IMG/VR virus record: IMGVR_UViG_3300035688_001182
Location: 1 to 28,030 of that record
Source: a virus
Length of the DNA: 28,030 nucleotides
Direction: 5' to 3' (one strand)
Shown here: positions 7,536 to 14,822 of the stretch, in pieces
Position numbering within the stretch: position 1 is the first letter of the stretch
Layout: every line of letters starts with the position of its first letter
Made by a program: the position numbers and the translations under genes
The notes under the pieces: generated by a model
The model's database searches: none
What the model saw: the letters and a program-made list of their open reading frames with translations, nothing else
Told to the model about the DNA's origin: nothing

Positions 7536-8230
7536 TGACTGTGGCCTACATTGCCCTTGCCGATGTTCAAGCGCACTTGAATGCTACGTATGATGCAGCG
7601 AATCATGTCTACTCGGTTTATGGCATCAACATAGCCGAAAGCAGCTTTCAAGCACACGTTGACCACGCAAACACCTACATCAATGCGCTAATCGGCATGG
7701 ATCTCAGTCCTTCCGATCCAAAATACTCAGTTGCGAAACTTGCAGCACTTGATCTTGCATGCATGCATATCCTGGTCGTGTCAAGCGGCGGAGCCTTGGT
7801 CGGAGCTTTCGACTACTTCTTAGGTGATTTGCGTGTTGCTCGCAGCGGCCCCTATGCAGAAGCTATTCAGCGAACGATCTCGGGCTTCAAGGAGGACTTG
7901 ACTAAGCAAATAGTAAACTTGACGAGTGCAGTAAAAGTGGCGGAAGCAAGCGCAGCCAGTGAAGTGCCAACACGGGGAGGACTCACTGGCCCGTGCGTGT
8001 TCAGGGGCGGCGAAAGCTCAGTTTATGTGGATGTGACGGTCCCAGCGGGGTCCGAAGAAGTTACCGTTGAACATGGGCTCGGCCGGATTCCGCAAAATAT
8101 ATATCCTGAACCTCAGGACAATTTGGAAGGCCGCTCACTATGGATCACCGATAAGACGCTGACGCATTTCACGTTGCATCTGAGTAATGCAGACATTATT
8201 AGTCATAGTATTAGGTGTAAGGTGAGTTAA
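7535..8230 (+). CDS. Head-tail connector-like protein with extra C-terminal beta domain
   Basis: About 231 residues from ATG at 7535 (GTG at 7532 in frame), overlapping the previous TGA. Residues 1-140 are helical with the rhythm of gp6-type head-tail adaptors: IALADVQAHLNATYD, HVDHANTYINALIGMDLS, KLAALDLACMHILV. Residues 150-231 are a separate beta-rich domain with the segment VEHGLGRIPQNI and a closing THFTLHL...IRCKVS. A similar His-Gly-Leu...Pro segment followed by THF occurs in the next gene near its residue 455. The first part fits a neck ring that joins the portal; the second looks like a surface-exposed add-on. Adaptor assignment rests on pattern and position. Confidence 0.6.
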   Translation: MTVAYIALADVQAHLNATYDAANHVYSVYGINIAESSFQAHVDHANTYINALIGMDLSPSDPKYSVAKLAALDLACMHILVVSSGGALVGAFDYFLGDLRVARSGPYAEAIQRTISGFKEDLTKQIVNLTSAVKVAEASAASEVPTRGGLTGPCVFRGGESSVYVDVTVPAGSEEVTVEHGLGRIPQNIYPEPQDNLEGRSLWITDKTLTHFTLHLSNADIISHSIRCKVS

Positions 8231-10255
8231 ATGGCTCAGAATAACGGTTTTTGGGATAAGAAGACTAAGGCTTTCCTATTGATGTTTATCACAACACTCG
8301 CGCTCAGCATATCGGCTAATTTGCACTTGATTTCTCCAACTCAAGAGAATTATCTGCAAAGCGTGGTTGCTATGCAGATCGCAGATTGGATGAATTATGG
8401 GAATATCACATCTGCTCTTGAAACGCCCGTTGGTAGCAGTTATTCGCCCTTGGGACGGGGATTCAATCTTATCACGACCATTGAGGGCGTGATCTGTTGG
8501 GCCAGAGGCAACGACAGTAAACTGATGGCCTACAGTACAAACACGAGCGCAGTATTTCAAAATGCAGCAGACAATGGCGCAGACAAAGAAATTTTCGTCC
8601 CAGCAGGAACGTATAACATCACGAATACGATTGTTCTAACTAAGACAGTTCATATTGTGGGAGAAGGCAACGGCATGGCTTCTACAGTTTTGCGTTTGGC
8701 CGATAATGCCAATTGTGATATGTTCAGAATCGAGGGAGGTTTGTGTCTTCCATATTTTGCGCATATGAAGTTAGAGGGGAATAAAGGTAATCAAGCAGTT
8801 GTGACATGTGCTATCAACCAAACTAATTCAATAGTGTCTGCCGATATCACGCTCTATGATATTTGGTTCCGCGGATGGAAAGGTAATGCAGTCAAGTTGA
8901 CTTGCGGATGGGATCATCACATTAGTCGTTGTCAATTTGAACTTAGCGACGATTATGGAATCTACCTATACCAATCACAAAAAACTAACGAGTTTCCGCA
9001 TGCTATGATAACTGGGTGTCAATTTGCGGGCAATGGTGGTGGAATAAAATGCGATTATGCTTCAGGCGATTATCCACATCAGTGTACAATCATAGAAGGC
9101 AACATCTTCAATGAAGAATTAGGGAATGCCTGTATTAATCCGAGAGGAGCGCAAGGCATGATTATTAGCAACAACATCTTTTCCTACTGTCTAAATCCGA
9201 TATTGTTTGATGGCTTCAAAGGATATGTGAATATACAAATCTTCGGTAATTATTTTCAGTTTGAAGATGTAGCCATCAAGAATAACTCTACATACCATAC
9301 TAATGGCATTCAAATTGAAAGTAATACCTTCAGAAGTTATCATGCGGCGGCACTAGGAATGATTCTTGTTGGCCCCTCTGTTGGCACTAAAATATCGAAC
9401 AATTATTTTGATGCCACTGGGCAAGCCGTGACTTACGGGATTGACAGTTCCAATGCCAATGCGAACGATACAGAAATCAAGGATAACACTTTCGTCGGAA
9501 CCTATACCAATGTCTTAACCTTCGGCTCACAGCATCCTCTAGTTCAACAGAACGTGGGGTTTACCACAGAAAATAGCGGTTCAATAGGATCATGCATAAA
9601 CGGAACATGGATCCCTCACGGCTTGGACGGTACTCCTACAAGCATTCACGTTTGGGTTGATGGGTCTAGTTACCTTAATTCGACATCTTCTTTGCTTCAA
9701 CCAACAGTAATATCGAAAAACTCTACACACTTCCAAATCGGATTCTATGAAGTAGACACCCGTGTGAACCGTCTTAGTGGTGTTGTTGGAACTGCAACGG
9801 GATGGGGTGTGGCGCCGGATCTGACCCTTGCCACGGATAACGATTTTTCCACAGTTGGTGCAGAAGGAAATACCACCGTTTCTGGTGCGGCACAAATAGG
9901 GACAGTTCAATGGGACATGGGTGCAACCTACGATGTGACGCTCTTAGCTAAAGTCGGTCTTTACAGCAGTACAAGCAGTGTCACGGGTCTTTGGTGGTAT
10001 AGTGTGGATGGCTCGAATTATTATCAGGTAAGTAATAGTGCAGCGATGGGGATCACTAGCACCACTGAAGTAGACCTGTTCGATAATTTGGTTTTCTGTC
10101 AAGCTAGATATGTCCGACTTAGATTCACAAGTGGAGCCACAGAAGTCGGTCATGTCCTGGTGCATGAAGTCCAAGCGTTAGACTTGAATAATGTGATCAA
10201 CGCTGTTTCTGGGTCTGGATACCCCATAATGTGGCAAACAGAATATAGACCGTGA
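8231..10255 (+). CDS. Membrane-anchored beta-helix spike/adhesin with discoidin-like domain
   Basis: 674 residues. Order: a hydrophobic segment at 13-33 after a short basic N-terminus (signal anchor); a pectate-lyase-3-like start near 95-150 (FVPAGTYNITNTIVLTKTVHIVGEG); a right-handed parallel beta helix to about 445 with repeated N-x-F/I turns (ISNNIFSYC, IFGNYFQFE, IESNTFRSY, ISNNYFDA); a small domain near 455 with PHGLDGTP; and a discoidin/F5-8C-like domain at about 515-655 (DNDFST..., WDMGATYDV, SVDGSNYYQV, ARYVRLRF). Beta helix plus discoidin fits glycan binding or degradation. The gene is clearly AT-rich compared with its neighbours, suggesting acquisition. Either the virus's receptor-binding spike or a protein displayed on the infected cell. 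Confidence 0.78.
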   Translation: MAQNNGFWDKKTKAFLLMFITTLALSISANLHLISPTQENYLQSVVAMQIADWMNYGNITSALETPVGSSYSPLGRGFNLITTIEGVICWARGNDSKLMAYSTNTSAVFQNAADNGADKEIFVPAGTYNITNTIVLTKTVHIVGEGNGMASTVLRLADNANCDMFRIEGGLCLPYFAHMKLEGNKGNQAVVTCAINQTNSIVSADITLYDIWFRGWKGNAVKLTCGWDHHISRCQFELSDDYGIYLYQSQKTNEFPHAMITGCQFAGNGGGIKCDYASGDYPHQCTIIEGNIFNEELGNACINPRGAQGMIISNNIFSYCLNPILFDGFKGYVNIQIFGNYFQFEDVAIKNNSTYHTNGIQIESNTFRSYHAAALGMILVGPSVGTKISNNYFDATGQAVTYGIDSSNANANDTEIKDNTFVGTYTNVLTFGSQHPLVQQNVGFTTENSGSIGSCINGTWIPHGLDGTPTSIHVWVDGSSYLNSTSSLLQPTVISKNSTHFQIGFYEVDTRVNRLSGVVGTATGWGVAPDLTLATDNDFSTVGAEGNTTVSGAAQIGTVQWDMGATYDVTLLAKVGLYSSTSSVTGLWWYSVDGSNYYQVSNSAAMGITSTTEVDLFDNLVFCQARYVRLRFTSGATEVGHVLVHEVQALDLNNVINAVSGSGYPIMWQTEYRP

Positions 10256-10274
10256 GGGGAGGACTCATCAATCC

Positions 10275-10406
10275 TTGAGCAAGGTTTTGGGCAAGGGCAA
10301 CTATATCGTTGCGAAAGTGAATGGCGCCAAAACTGTTTTGACAAGTGCTGAGTTTCAGCAGCTCCTCGATAACGGGTATGATGTTGAAGTCATCTCTTCA
10401 TTCTGA
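10275..10406 (+). CDS. Small hypothetical protein (43 aa)
   Basis: A 43-codon frame from TTG at 10275, behind a GGGGAGGA ribosome site that is somewhat far (about 11 bases). The sequence KGNYIVAKVNGAKTVLTSAEFQQLLDNGYDVEV has alternating beta then helix and looks like a real mini-domain. It follows the spike gene directly and could be a companion of it. No family is recognised. Confidence 0.5.
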   Translation: MSKVLGKGNYIVAKVNGAKTVLTSAEFQQLLDNGYDVEVISSF

Positions 10407-10502
10407 ATCCTATCATTGTTTTCCCGAAGCCCTTAGAGAGCTTGCAATTCGCATCTCCTTTGGGGATTCGTTCTCCAGTGCTTTTCTAGGGGCGGGGCAA
10501 AA

Positions 10503-10631
10503 GTGACGATTGCGGATTTGAAGAGGCTGAGCAAGCTTGTTTGTGGAGGTTGCCGCGCGCCTGACTATGCTGCTTGCCAGTCCTGCGAACTGAAAAAGTT
10601 GATTGACAGACTTGTGGAGAAGTCCCGTTGA
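10503..10631 (+). CDS. Zinc-finger-like microprotein (42 aa)
   Basis: GTG start at 10503 following a G-rich stretch. Cysteines are arranged as C-G-G-C and, ten residues later, C-Q-S-C, flanked by helical charged ends (IADLKRLSKL and LKKLIDRLVEK), a plausible single zinc knuckle. Its TGA overlaps the TTG of the next gene, so the two are coupled. The 96 bases before it hold nothing I can identify. Confidence 0.6.
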   Translation: MTIADLKRLSKLVCGGCRAPDYAACQSCELKKLIDRLVEKSR

Positions 10632-11065
10632 CGGAGACGAGTAAGCTTATCATGCAGACCCTGCAGGCACAGTGGAGCCTAGTCTCTCCAGGCGTGAATG
10701 ACATTTACTGGGTTGACACTCGCGTCGAGACGTTGGATTTTGCGAAGGTCTCCAAGAACTTTGTTATCAGCTGTTATAGTCCCACGGGCCCTAGTACGAC
10801 AGTGCCTTTGTCGCGTGAGGCTTGGCTCAAGACTGAGCACGTTATCGTCGACCTGATCGTGAAAGTGATAGGCACGGTTGATGATGCTGTCACAGTCCGC
10901 GAAAACGTGCGCAAAGAGGTTGAGCGCATAATCCATGCTAATGAGCTGAACATGCCTGGGCTCGCTGACGCTCCTGTCACCCGAGAGCCCTACCAGGTTG
11001 AAGGGCCCGATCTTGTTCGGGTCTCGATTCAGATCAGCTGCAGGAGTTTCCAAATCAAGAGTTAG
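10628..11065 (+). CDS. Tail terminator/completion-like protein
   Basis: 145 residues from TTG at 10628. It begins with a helix (TSKLIMQTLQAQW), followed by strands, an acidic central EHVIVDLIVKVIG strand with a DAVTVRENVRKEVERIIHANE helix, then a final strand pair (DLVRVSIQISCRSF). This helix-sheet-long helix-strand order, with the gene before an HK97-gp10-like gene, fits tail terminator or head-closure proteins. The assignment is contextual; I see no diagnostic motif. Confidence 0.5.
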   Translation: MTETSKLIMQTLQAQWSLVSPGVNDIYWVDTRVETLDFAKVSKNFVISCYSPTGPSTTVPLSREAWLKTEHVIVDLIVKVIGTVDDAVTVRENVRKEVERIIHANELNMPGLADAPVTREPYQVEGPDLVRVSIQISCRSFQIKS

Positions 11066-11077
11066 GCAGCCACGAAC

Positions 11078-11155
11078 TTGAATAGGAAATGTAGAAGGTG
11101 TATCAAGTTCAATCAGAGGAGCAAGAAGGCCTGCAAGGATAGGTGCTTCCGATGA
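11078..11155 (+). CDS. Cys-rich basic microprotein (25 aa)
   Basis: A 25-codon frame from TTG at 11078 to a TGA that overlaps the next ATG (ATGA). Four cysteines (C-x2-C and C-x3-C) are set in a strongly basic sequence, RKCRRCIKF and KKACKDRCF. Too short to be sure, but the coupling overlap and the repeated presence of such mini zinc proteins elsewhere in the window support it. Confidence 0.4.
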   Translation: MNRKCRRCIKFNQRSKKACKDRCFR

Positions 11156-11526
11156 GTGCTGCCATTAAGGTTGAAGTGAAATATGCAGCGGATCTAGCTC
11201 GGAATCTTTGTGAGCTCTGGCCGGAGGCTTTGGATAAGGGCGTGCAAAGCGCGGTCCACATGGTTGGAGAGCGCATGCTCGACACGGCGGAGAGGCTTGT
11301 TCGGGTCCGAACTGGCTATCTGCGTAGCACTATGGCGCTCGAGCAGACTGGGAAGTGGACTTTTAGGCTTATTGCCCGGGCTCCGTACGCGGCTTTTGTG
11401 GAGTGGGGTACAAGTAGGATGCAAGCTAGGCTCTTCATGACGTCGGCCGTGCGCATGCACACGCCAGAAATGTGGGAAGAGCTTGAAAACGCTGCGCTTG
11501 CTGCTATGCATGGGGGGCTGCTCTAG
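11152..11526 (+). CDS. HK97 gp10-like neck/tail completion protein
   Basis: 124 residues from ATG at 11152 (GTG at 11143 in frame, but AGGATAGGTG suits the ATG). It shows the hallmark HK97-gp10 pattern: an N-terminal helix pair, then VRTGYLRSTMALE, then ARAPYAAFVEWGTSRMQARLFMTSAV, equivalent to the TGxL...YAxxVExGT...P/RxFL signature of this family. These proteins join tail to neck. The gene overlaps the previous microprotein and the next gene by a base or a few bases, so it is part of a coupled set. Confidence 0.85.
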   Translation: MSAAIKVEVKYAADLARNLCELWPEALDKGVQSAVHMVGERMLDTAERLVRVRTGYLRSTMALEQTGKWTFRLIARAPYAAFVEWGTSRMQARLFMTSAVRMHTPEMWEELENAALAAMHGGLL

Positions 11527-12017
11527 TGCACCGCGAGCTCAAGATGCACTTAACGAAAAAGTTTGTGAACCTAGCGGTTCGAATGCTGAACAGGCTTGTT
11601 CCTGAAGCTGAGCCGACTTTTCCTCAGACGCGGATGGCAGAGCATGTTTTTCAAAGAATTCTGAAAGCCTATCGGGTTGAAGTATACGCTGGACGCTTCG
11701 ATGACGTGCCCTACCAGACGATCAAGGGCTTGAAGGATAAGAACTTCATGTTGCTGCTCCTGCTGACGAGGAGGATCTTGCTTTACTTCGGCGAGAATGA
11801 TCGGTATTACCGTCAGTGGCTCGGGTATGCTTTTCTCCTTGCAACTGAAGAAACGCAGAAGCAGCTTGGAAACCTGACGTATGGTGATTGTCTGGAGCTC
11901 TGTCGGGTCCAGTGGGATTTCAACCTAGAAGGAGCTTTTCCGGCTGAATATTTCGAAGCTCACAAAGGCGAGTTTCTGAATATGGTTCTCGCCAATTTTC
12001 TTGGTAATCTAGCGTAA
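11526..12017 (+). CDS. Helical tail-region hypothetical protein
   Basis: 163 residues from GTG at 11526, overlapping the previous TAG by one base. It is almost all helical, with long amphipathic stretches (KKFVNLAVRMLNRL, NFMLLLLLTRRILLYFGENDRYYRQWLGYAF) and no signal or membrane segment strong enough to call. It sits between the neck completion gene and the tail tube. A neck or tail-assembly role is inferred from position only. Confidence 0.7.
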   Translation: MHRELKMHLTKKFVNLAVRMLNRLVPEAEPTFPQTRMAEHVFQRILKAYRVEVYAGRFDDVPYQTIKGLKDKNFMLLLLLTRRILLYFGENDRYYRQWLGYAFLLATEETQKQLGNLTYGDCLELCRVQWDFNLEGAFPAEYFEAHKGEFLNMVLANFLGNLA

Positions 12018-12029
12018 AAGAGGTGAGAA

Positions 12030-12428
12030 ATGGAAATGAGTGCAACACCGATCATAGGCCGTAACGCGGTCATCAAGATGGATGCGACTCCAATAGGCTT
12101 CGCCACCGGTATAACCTGCAGCATTAGTGCGGATATCCTGAAACAGTATGTTTTCCAGAGTGATAAAGCAAGCATCCTTGCAGCTGGCAACAAAAGCTTC
12201 AAGGTTGGCTGTGACAAGCTCTACATCGATAACACTTACGCTTCCCAGGTGCTTGGCGGTACAGCGGTAGATTTCGAGATCGGCCCGGCCGGCACGACGA
12301 CAGGGAAGCCGAAGATCACGATCAAAAACGTCGTCCTAAACCTGTGGGATTTCAAGGCGGACCAGAACGGCATCATAGCCGAGAAAGTGACCGGCGAAGG
12401 CAACGACTTCCAAACTAGCACCTACTAA
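12030..12428 (+). CDS. Tail tube protein (major tail protein)
   Basis: 132 residues from ATG at 12030 (a second ATG at 12036), ribosome site AGAGGTGAG. It is beta-rich, with an N-terminal GRNAVIKMDATPIGFATGITCSIS strand pair, a central helix-like segment, and final paired strands (KPKITIKNVVLNLWDF). Length and order fit tail tubes, which share the Hcp-like fold; the gene precedes the tail chaperones and tape measure as in siphoviruses. No sheath gene is seen next to it, which argues for a non-contractile tail. The family call is by pattern and synteny. Confidence 0.75.
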   Translation: MEMSATPIIGRNAVIKMDATPIGFATGITCSISADILKQYVFQSDKASILAAGNKSFKVGCDKLYIDNTYASQVLGGTAVDFEIGPAGTTTGKPKITIKNVVLNLWDFKADQNGIIAEKVTGEGNDFQTSTY

Positions 12429-12437
12429 GGCCTTCTC

Positions 12438-12452
12438 TTTCTTTCCTTTTTT
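12438..12452 (+). terminator. T-rich tract after tail tube gene
   Basis: A pyrimidine run ending in six T (12447-12452) follows the tail tube stop. In an archaeon this could act as a partial terminator, giving more tube transcript than chaperone and tape-measure transcript; the chaperone start lies 15 bases on, with its own GGTGAT ribosome site. Confidence 0.35.
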
Positions 12453-12466
12453 CACGGTGATTTGTT

Positions 12467-12826
12467 ATGGGAAACGTTCAAGAATACGCGGAGAAGCTTG
12501 ACGAGTACGACAAGAAGAAGAGGTTGAAAGCGAAGGTTTTCAACCCCAAAGACGTGGTGAAGACTGCCAAGGCCGTCCTCTCTATCGAGGACCCTGAGCT
12601 AGGCACGATCAAATACGGCGTTCTCAGCATGAACGATCTGCTTGAGATAGGAGCACAGGCAAAGTCAAACGAAGACCGGAGCGTAATGATACTATATCGC
12701 ATGCTGAAGAAAGGATACCCGGATCTCACGGAAGAGGATGTCCGCAATCTGCCGATGGACACTGCTACTAAGCTATTGACGATTTTAACACAGAGCTCGG
12801 GTTTTTTGCAACCGCCGAAGAAATAG
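12467..12826 (+). CDS. Tail assembly chaperone (gpG-like)
   Basis: 119 residues, directly between tail tube and tape measure, where phages encode tail assembly chaperones that coat the tape measure during tube growth. It is charged and helical (EYAEKLDEYDKKKRLKAKVFNPKDVVKTAK; MNDLLEIGAQAKSNEDRSVMILYRMLKKGYPDLTEEDVRNL). A slippery heptamer lies five codons after residue 109, and a long -1 frame follows, so this is the short (G-like) product. The position, size and frameshift together make the call strong even though primary sequence of this family is poorly conserved. Confidence 0.82.
   Translation: MGNVQEYAEKLDEYDKKKRLKAKVFNPKDVVKTAKAVLSIEDPELGTIKYGVLSMNDLLEIGAQAKSNEDRSVMILYRMLKKGYPDLTEEDVRNLPMDTATKLLTILTQSSGFLQPPKK
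12802..12808 (+). promoter_or_regulatory. Programmed -1 frameshift site T TTT TTG
   Basis: In the chaperone frame the codons read GGT TTT TTG, giving the X XXY YYZ heptamer T TTT TTG. After slipping back one base both tRNAs can re-pair with TTT, and reading continues with GCA at 12808. The zero frame ends six codons later, whereas the -1 frame stays open for 59 codons. Confidence 0.82.
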
Positions 12827-12987
12827 CAGAATGGATCGACTGCTGTGAAGACGCGCAGCTGATAGGCTACGTAGTCCACGAGTACAAGGGTTACAGGCTG
12901 GAAGATGTGGCTGAACTGTCCCGTTTTCAGCTGTTGTTTTTGGTTGAGTGGAGTAAGTGGTGGGTGAATGAGCAGCGGCGACGTTGA
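12808..12987 (+). CDS. Tail assembly chaperone extension (gpT-like, -1 frame)
   Basis: A 59-codon extension with no start codon needed: read only after the -1 shift, giving a G-T fusion of about 173 residues. The extension is coherent protein (TAEEIAEWIDCCEDAQLIGYVV, YRLEDVAELSRFQLLFLVEWSKWW). It ends inside the first codons of the tape measure gene, overlapping it by 20 bases. The arrangement is that of lambda G/GT, where the longer form links the chaperone complex to tube protein. It accounts for the otherwise unexplained 140 bases between the chaperone stop and the tape measure start. Confidence 0.8.
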   Translation, partial: ATAEEIAEWIDCCEDAQLIGYVVHEYKGYRLEDVAELSRFQLLFLVEWSKWWVNEQRRR

Positions 12988-14803
12988 AATACACCTTAAA
13001 GCCTTTGATGAGGCTTCGAGTGTTATTCAGAAGGTTGGCGAAAACACAGCTGCCGCTCTAGGCCGTGTGGAGACAAGCGGTGAAGCATTAACAAAGCAGA
13101 CTCGGAAAGTTGACGTTTCAGTCAGGGATACTGCGCTGAGCTTCAACAACATGGCTACTGCGGGCATGGCATTGTACATGGCTGTTGACCGCGTGGAAGA
13201 GGCTAACGTAAGACTTGACAAGGCGAACCTGATTGTGCAGAGAAGCAATGAAGCGGTTGAGAAGGCCCAGACTGCGTATAACCTGGCTCTTTCCCGGTTC
13301 GGCGTCGACAGTACGAATGCGAAGGATGCTTCAGACAAGCTGGCGCTTGCGCAGGAAGCACAGAGGGTTGCGGTTGAAAGGGCGGGGCTAGCTCAGAACA
13401 ACGTTAACCAGACGATGATACTGGCAACGTTGACCGTTATCCCGTCGATGATTACGATGGTAAAGAGTGCCCAGGACGCTTTCAAAGGGCTGGAAGGCGC
13501 GTCTGGCCTAGCTGGGAAAGCGTTCGACATGCTCACGGGCCCTGCAGGCATAGCGATGATGGGCATCGCCGCCGTTGCAGGCGTCGTCTACATGGCGTGG
13601 CAGAACTTCACGACTGCCTCGGCCGAAGCGGAAAAATTCCGGAAAGAGCATGAGGAGATTTGTAAGACGCTGGAGAAGACCGATTCGCTCCTCAAGTTAA
13701 CGGTCACGAGTGTCAGTGATTTGAGCAGGAAGTATGAGGGGTTAACGTCAGCATGCAGTGAACTGAAGAAAGAGCTTGAGACCCAGGAAGAGCATCTCAC
13801 ACAACTTAACAAGAACACGGAGAATTTGAACAAGTTGTACGGGCTCTTGGGCACCTCGATTGAGCAGGAAGGCAACATGTTTGCCAAGAATACAGATGCT
13901 GTCAACGAGCACATTGCTGCTTTAAAATCTGAGATGGAGGTTGCTGAGAAGCTGGCTGAAAAGACTAAGAAGCAGTTGGATGTCGCAGAGATCTACTTTA
14001 ACACTGTTGTCAAGGCTAGTGATGAGTACAAGCGCAGCGTCGAAACGAGCGGCCACGCTGTAACCGAGGTTTTTAATGATCAGACTCGGTCCTTAACTGA
14101 GAAAACGGATATCGTCAAGTCCGTGATCAGCATGTTCGCTGCCAGGTGGCACTTAACATGGGATGAAGCCTCAAGAATCCTGGGTCACAGCGTCGAATCG
14201 ATCCTTGATAACACGAAGAAAATGGAAGAGGCTCTGGCCAAGGTTCCTGACGTTTTCGGGAAGATGGAAGATGCTGCGAAGACAGCGGTTAACTCAATCG
14301 GTGGAGACGTTGAAGAAATGGCCAGAGGCATGGAAGCAAAGCTGAAACGGCTGAATGAAGAGCTTGTCGGCGGAAGCGTGTGGACCGATCTGATGCAACG
14401 CATGGTTAATCAAGCTCAGGCCACAACTCGTGTCGTCGGCGGCTTGTTTGGGCAGATGGGAGTCTACGCGACTGAGGCGATTCCCGGCGTCATATCGTTT
14501 GCGGGTTTGTCCTTGCCTGCTGCCGGTGCAGGTCCCTCAACGACGATTAACATTACAGGACCGCTCGTTCACGTTGCTGGTAGCGCGGACAGGCAGACCG
14601 CTGCGCTGGCTGCCAATATCGTGTCTCAGCAATTGAAGAACGTGGTGGTTGAAGCTTCGAGTCCGGGAGCTCCGCAAACGCAGAAGCGATTGAGGTTCGG
14701 AGGCGCCGGTGAGATTAGCCCAGCTGCGGGTGTGGCTACGGGTACTGTTGCTCCGGGCGCATCTAGTCCCGGCTATGGTGTCGCTGAAAGCTGGGTAGGG
14801 TAA
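12968..14803 (+). CDS. Tail tape measure protein
   Basis: 611 residues, the longest product of the tail region. The N-terminal 170 residues are a heptad-like helix rich in Ala, Glu and Lys (VEEANVRLDKANLIVQRSNE, then VEKAQTAYNLALSRF), followed by two hydrophobic segments near 150-168 and 190-212 (PAGIAMMGIAAVAGVVYMAW), as in tape measures that insert in the cell membrane. More coiled coil follows at about 220-360, then a Gly/Ala/Pro-rich C-terminus with NITGPLVHVAG. At the usual 1.5 angstrom per residue the tail would be near 90 nm; that is an estimate. The start at 12968 overlaps the frameshifted chaperone. Confidence 0.87.
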   Translation: MSSGDVEIHLKAFDEASSVIQKVGENTAAALGRVETSGEALTKQTRKVDVSVRDTALSFNNMATAGMALYMAVDRVEEANVRLDKANLIVQRSNEAVEKAQTAYNLALSRFGVDSTNAKDASDKLALAQEAQRVAVERAGLAQNNVNQTMILATLTVIPSMITMVKSAQDAFKGLEGASGLAGKAFDMLTGPAGIAMMGIAAVAGVVYMAWQNFTTASAEAEKFRKEHEEICKTLEKTDSLLKLTVTSVSDLSRKYEGLTSACSELKKELETQEEHLTQLNKNTENLNKLYGLLGTSIEQEGNMFAKNTDAVNEHIAALKSEMEVAEKLAEKTKKQLDVAEIYFNTVVKASDEYKRSVETSGHAVTEVFNDQTRSLTEKTDIVKSVISMFAARWHLTWDEASRILGHSVESILDNTKKMEEALAKVPDVFGKMEDAAKTAVNSIGGDVEEMARGMEAKLKRLNEELVGGSVWTDLMQRMVNQAQATTRVVGGLFGQMGVYATEAIPGVISFAGLSLPAAGAGPSTTINITGPLVHVAGSADRQTAALAANIVSQQLKNVVVEASSPGAPQTQKRLRFGGAGEISPAAGVATGTVAPGASSPGYGVAESWVG

Positions 14804-14822
14804 CATGAGTTAGGGTGTACTA

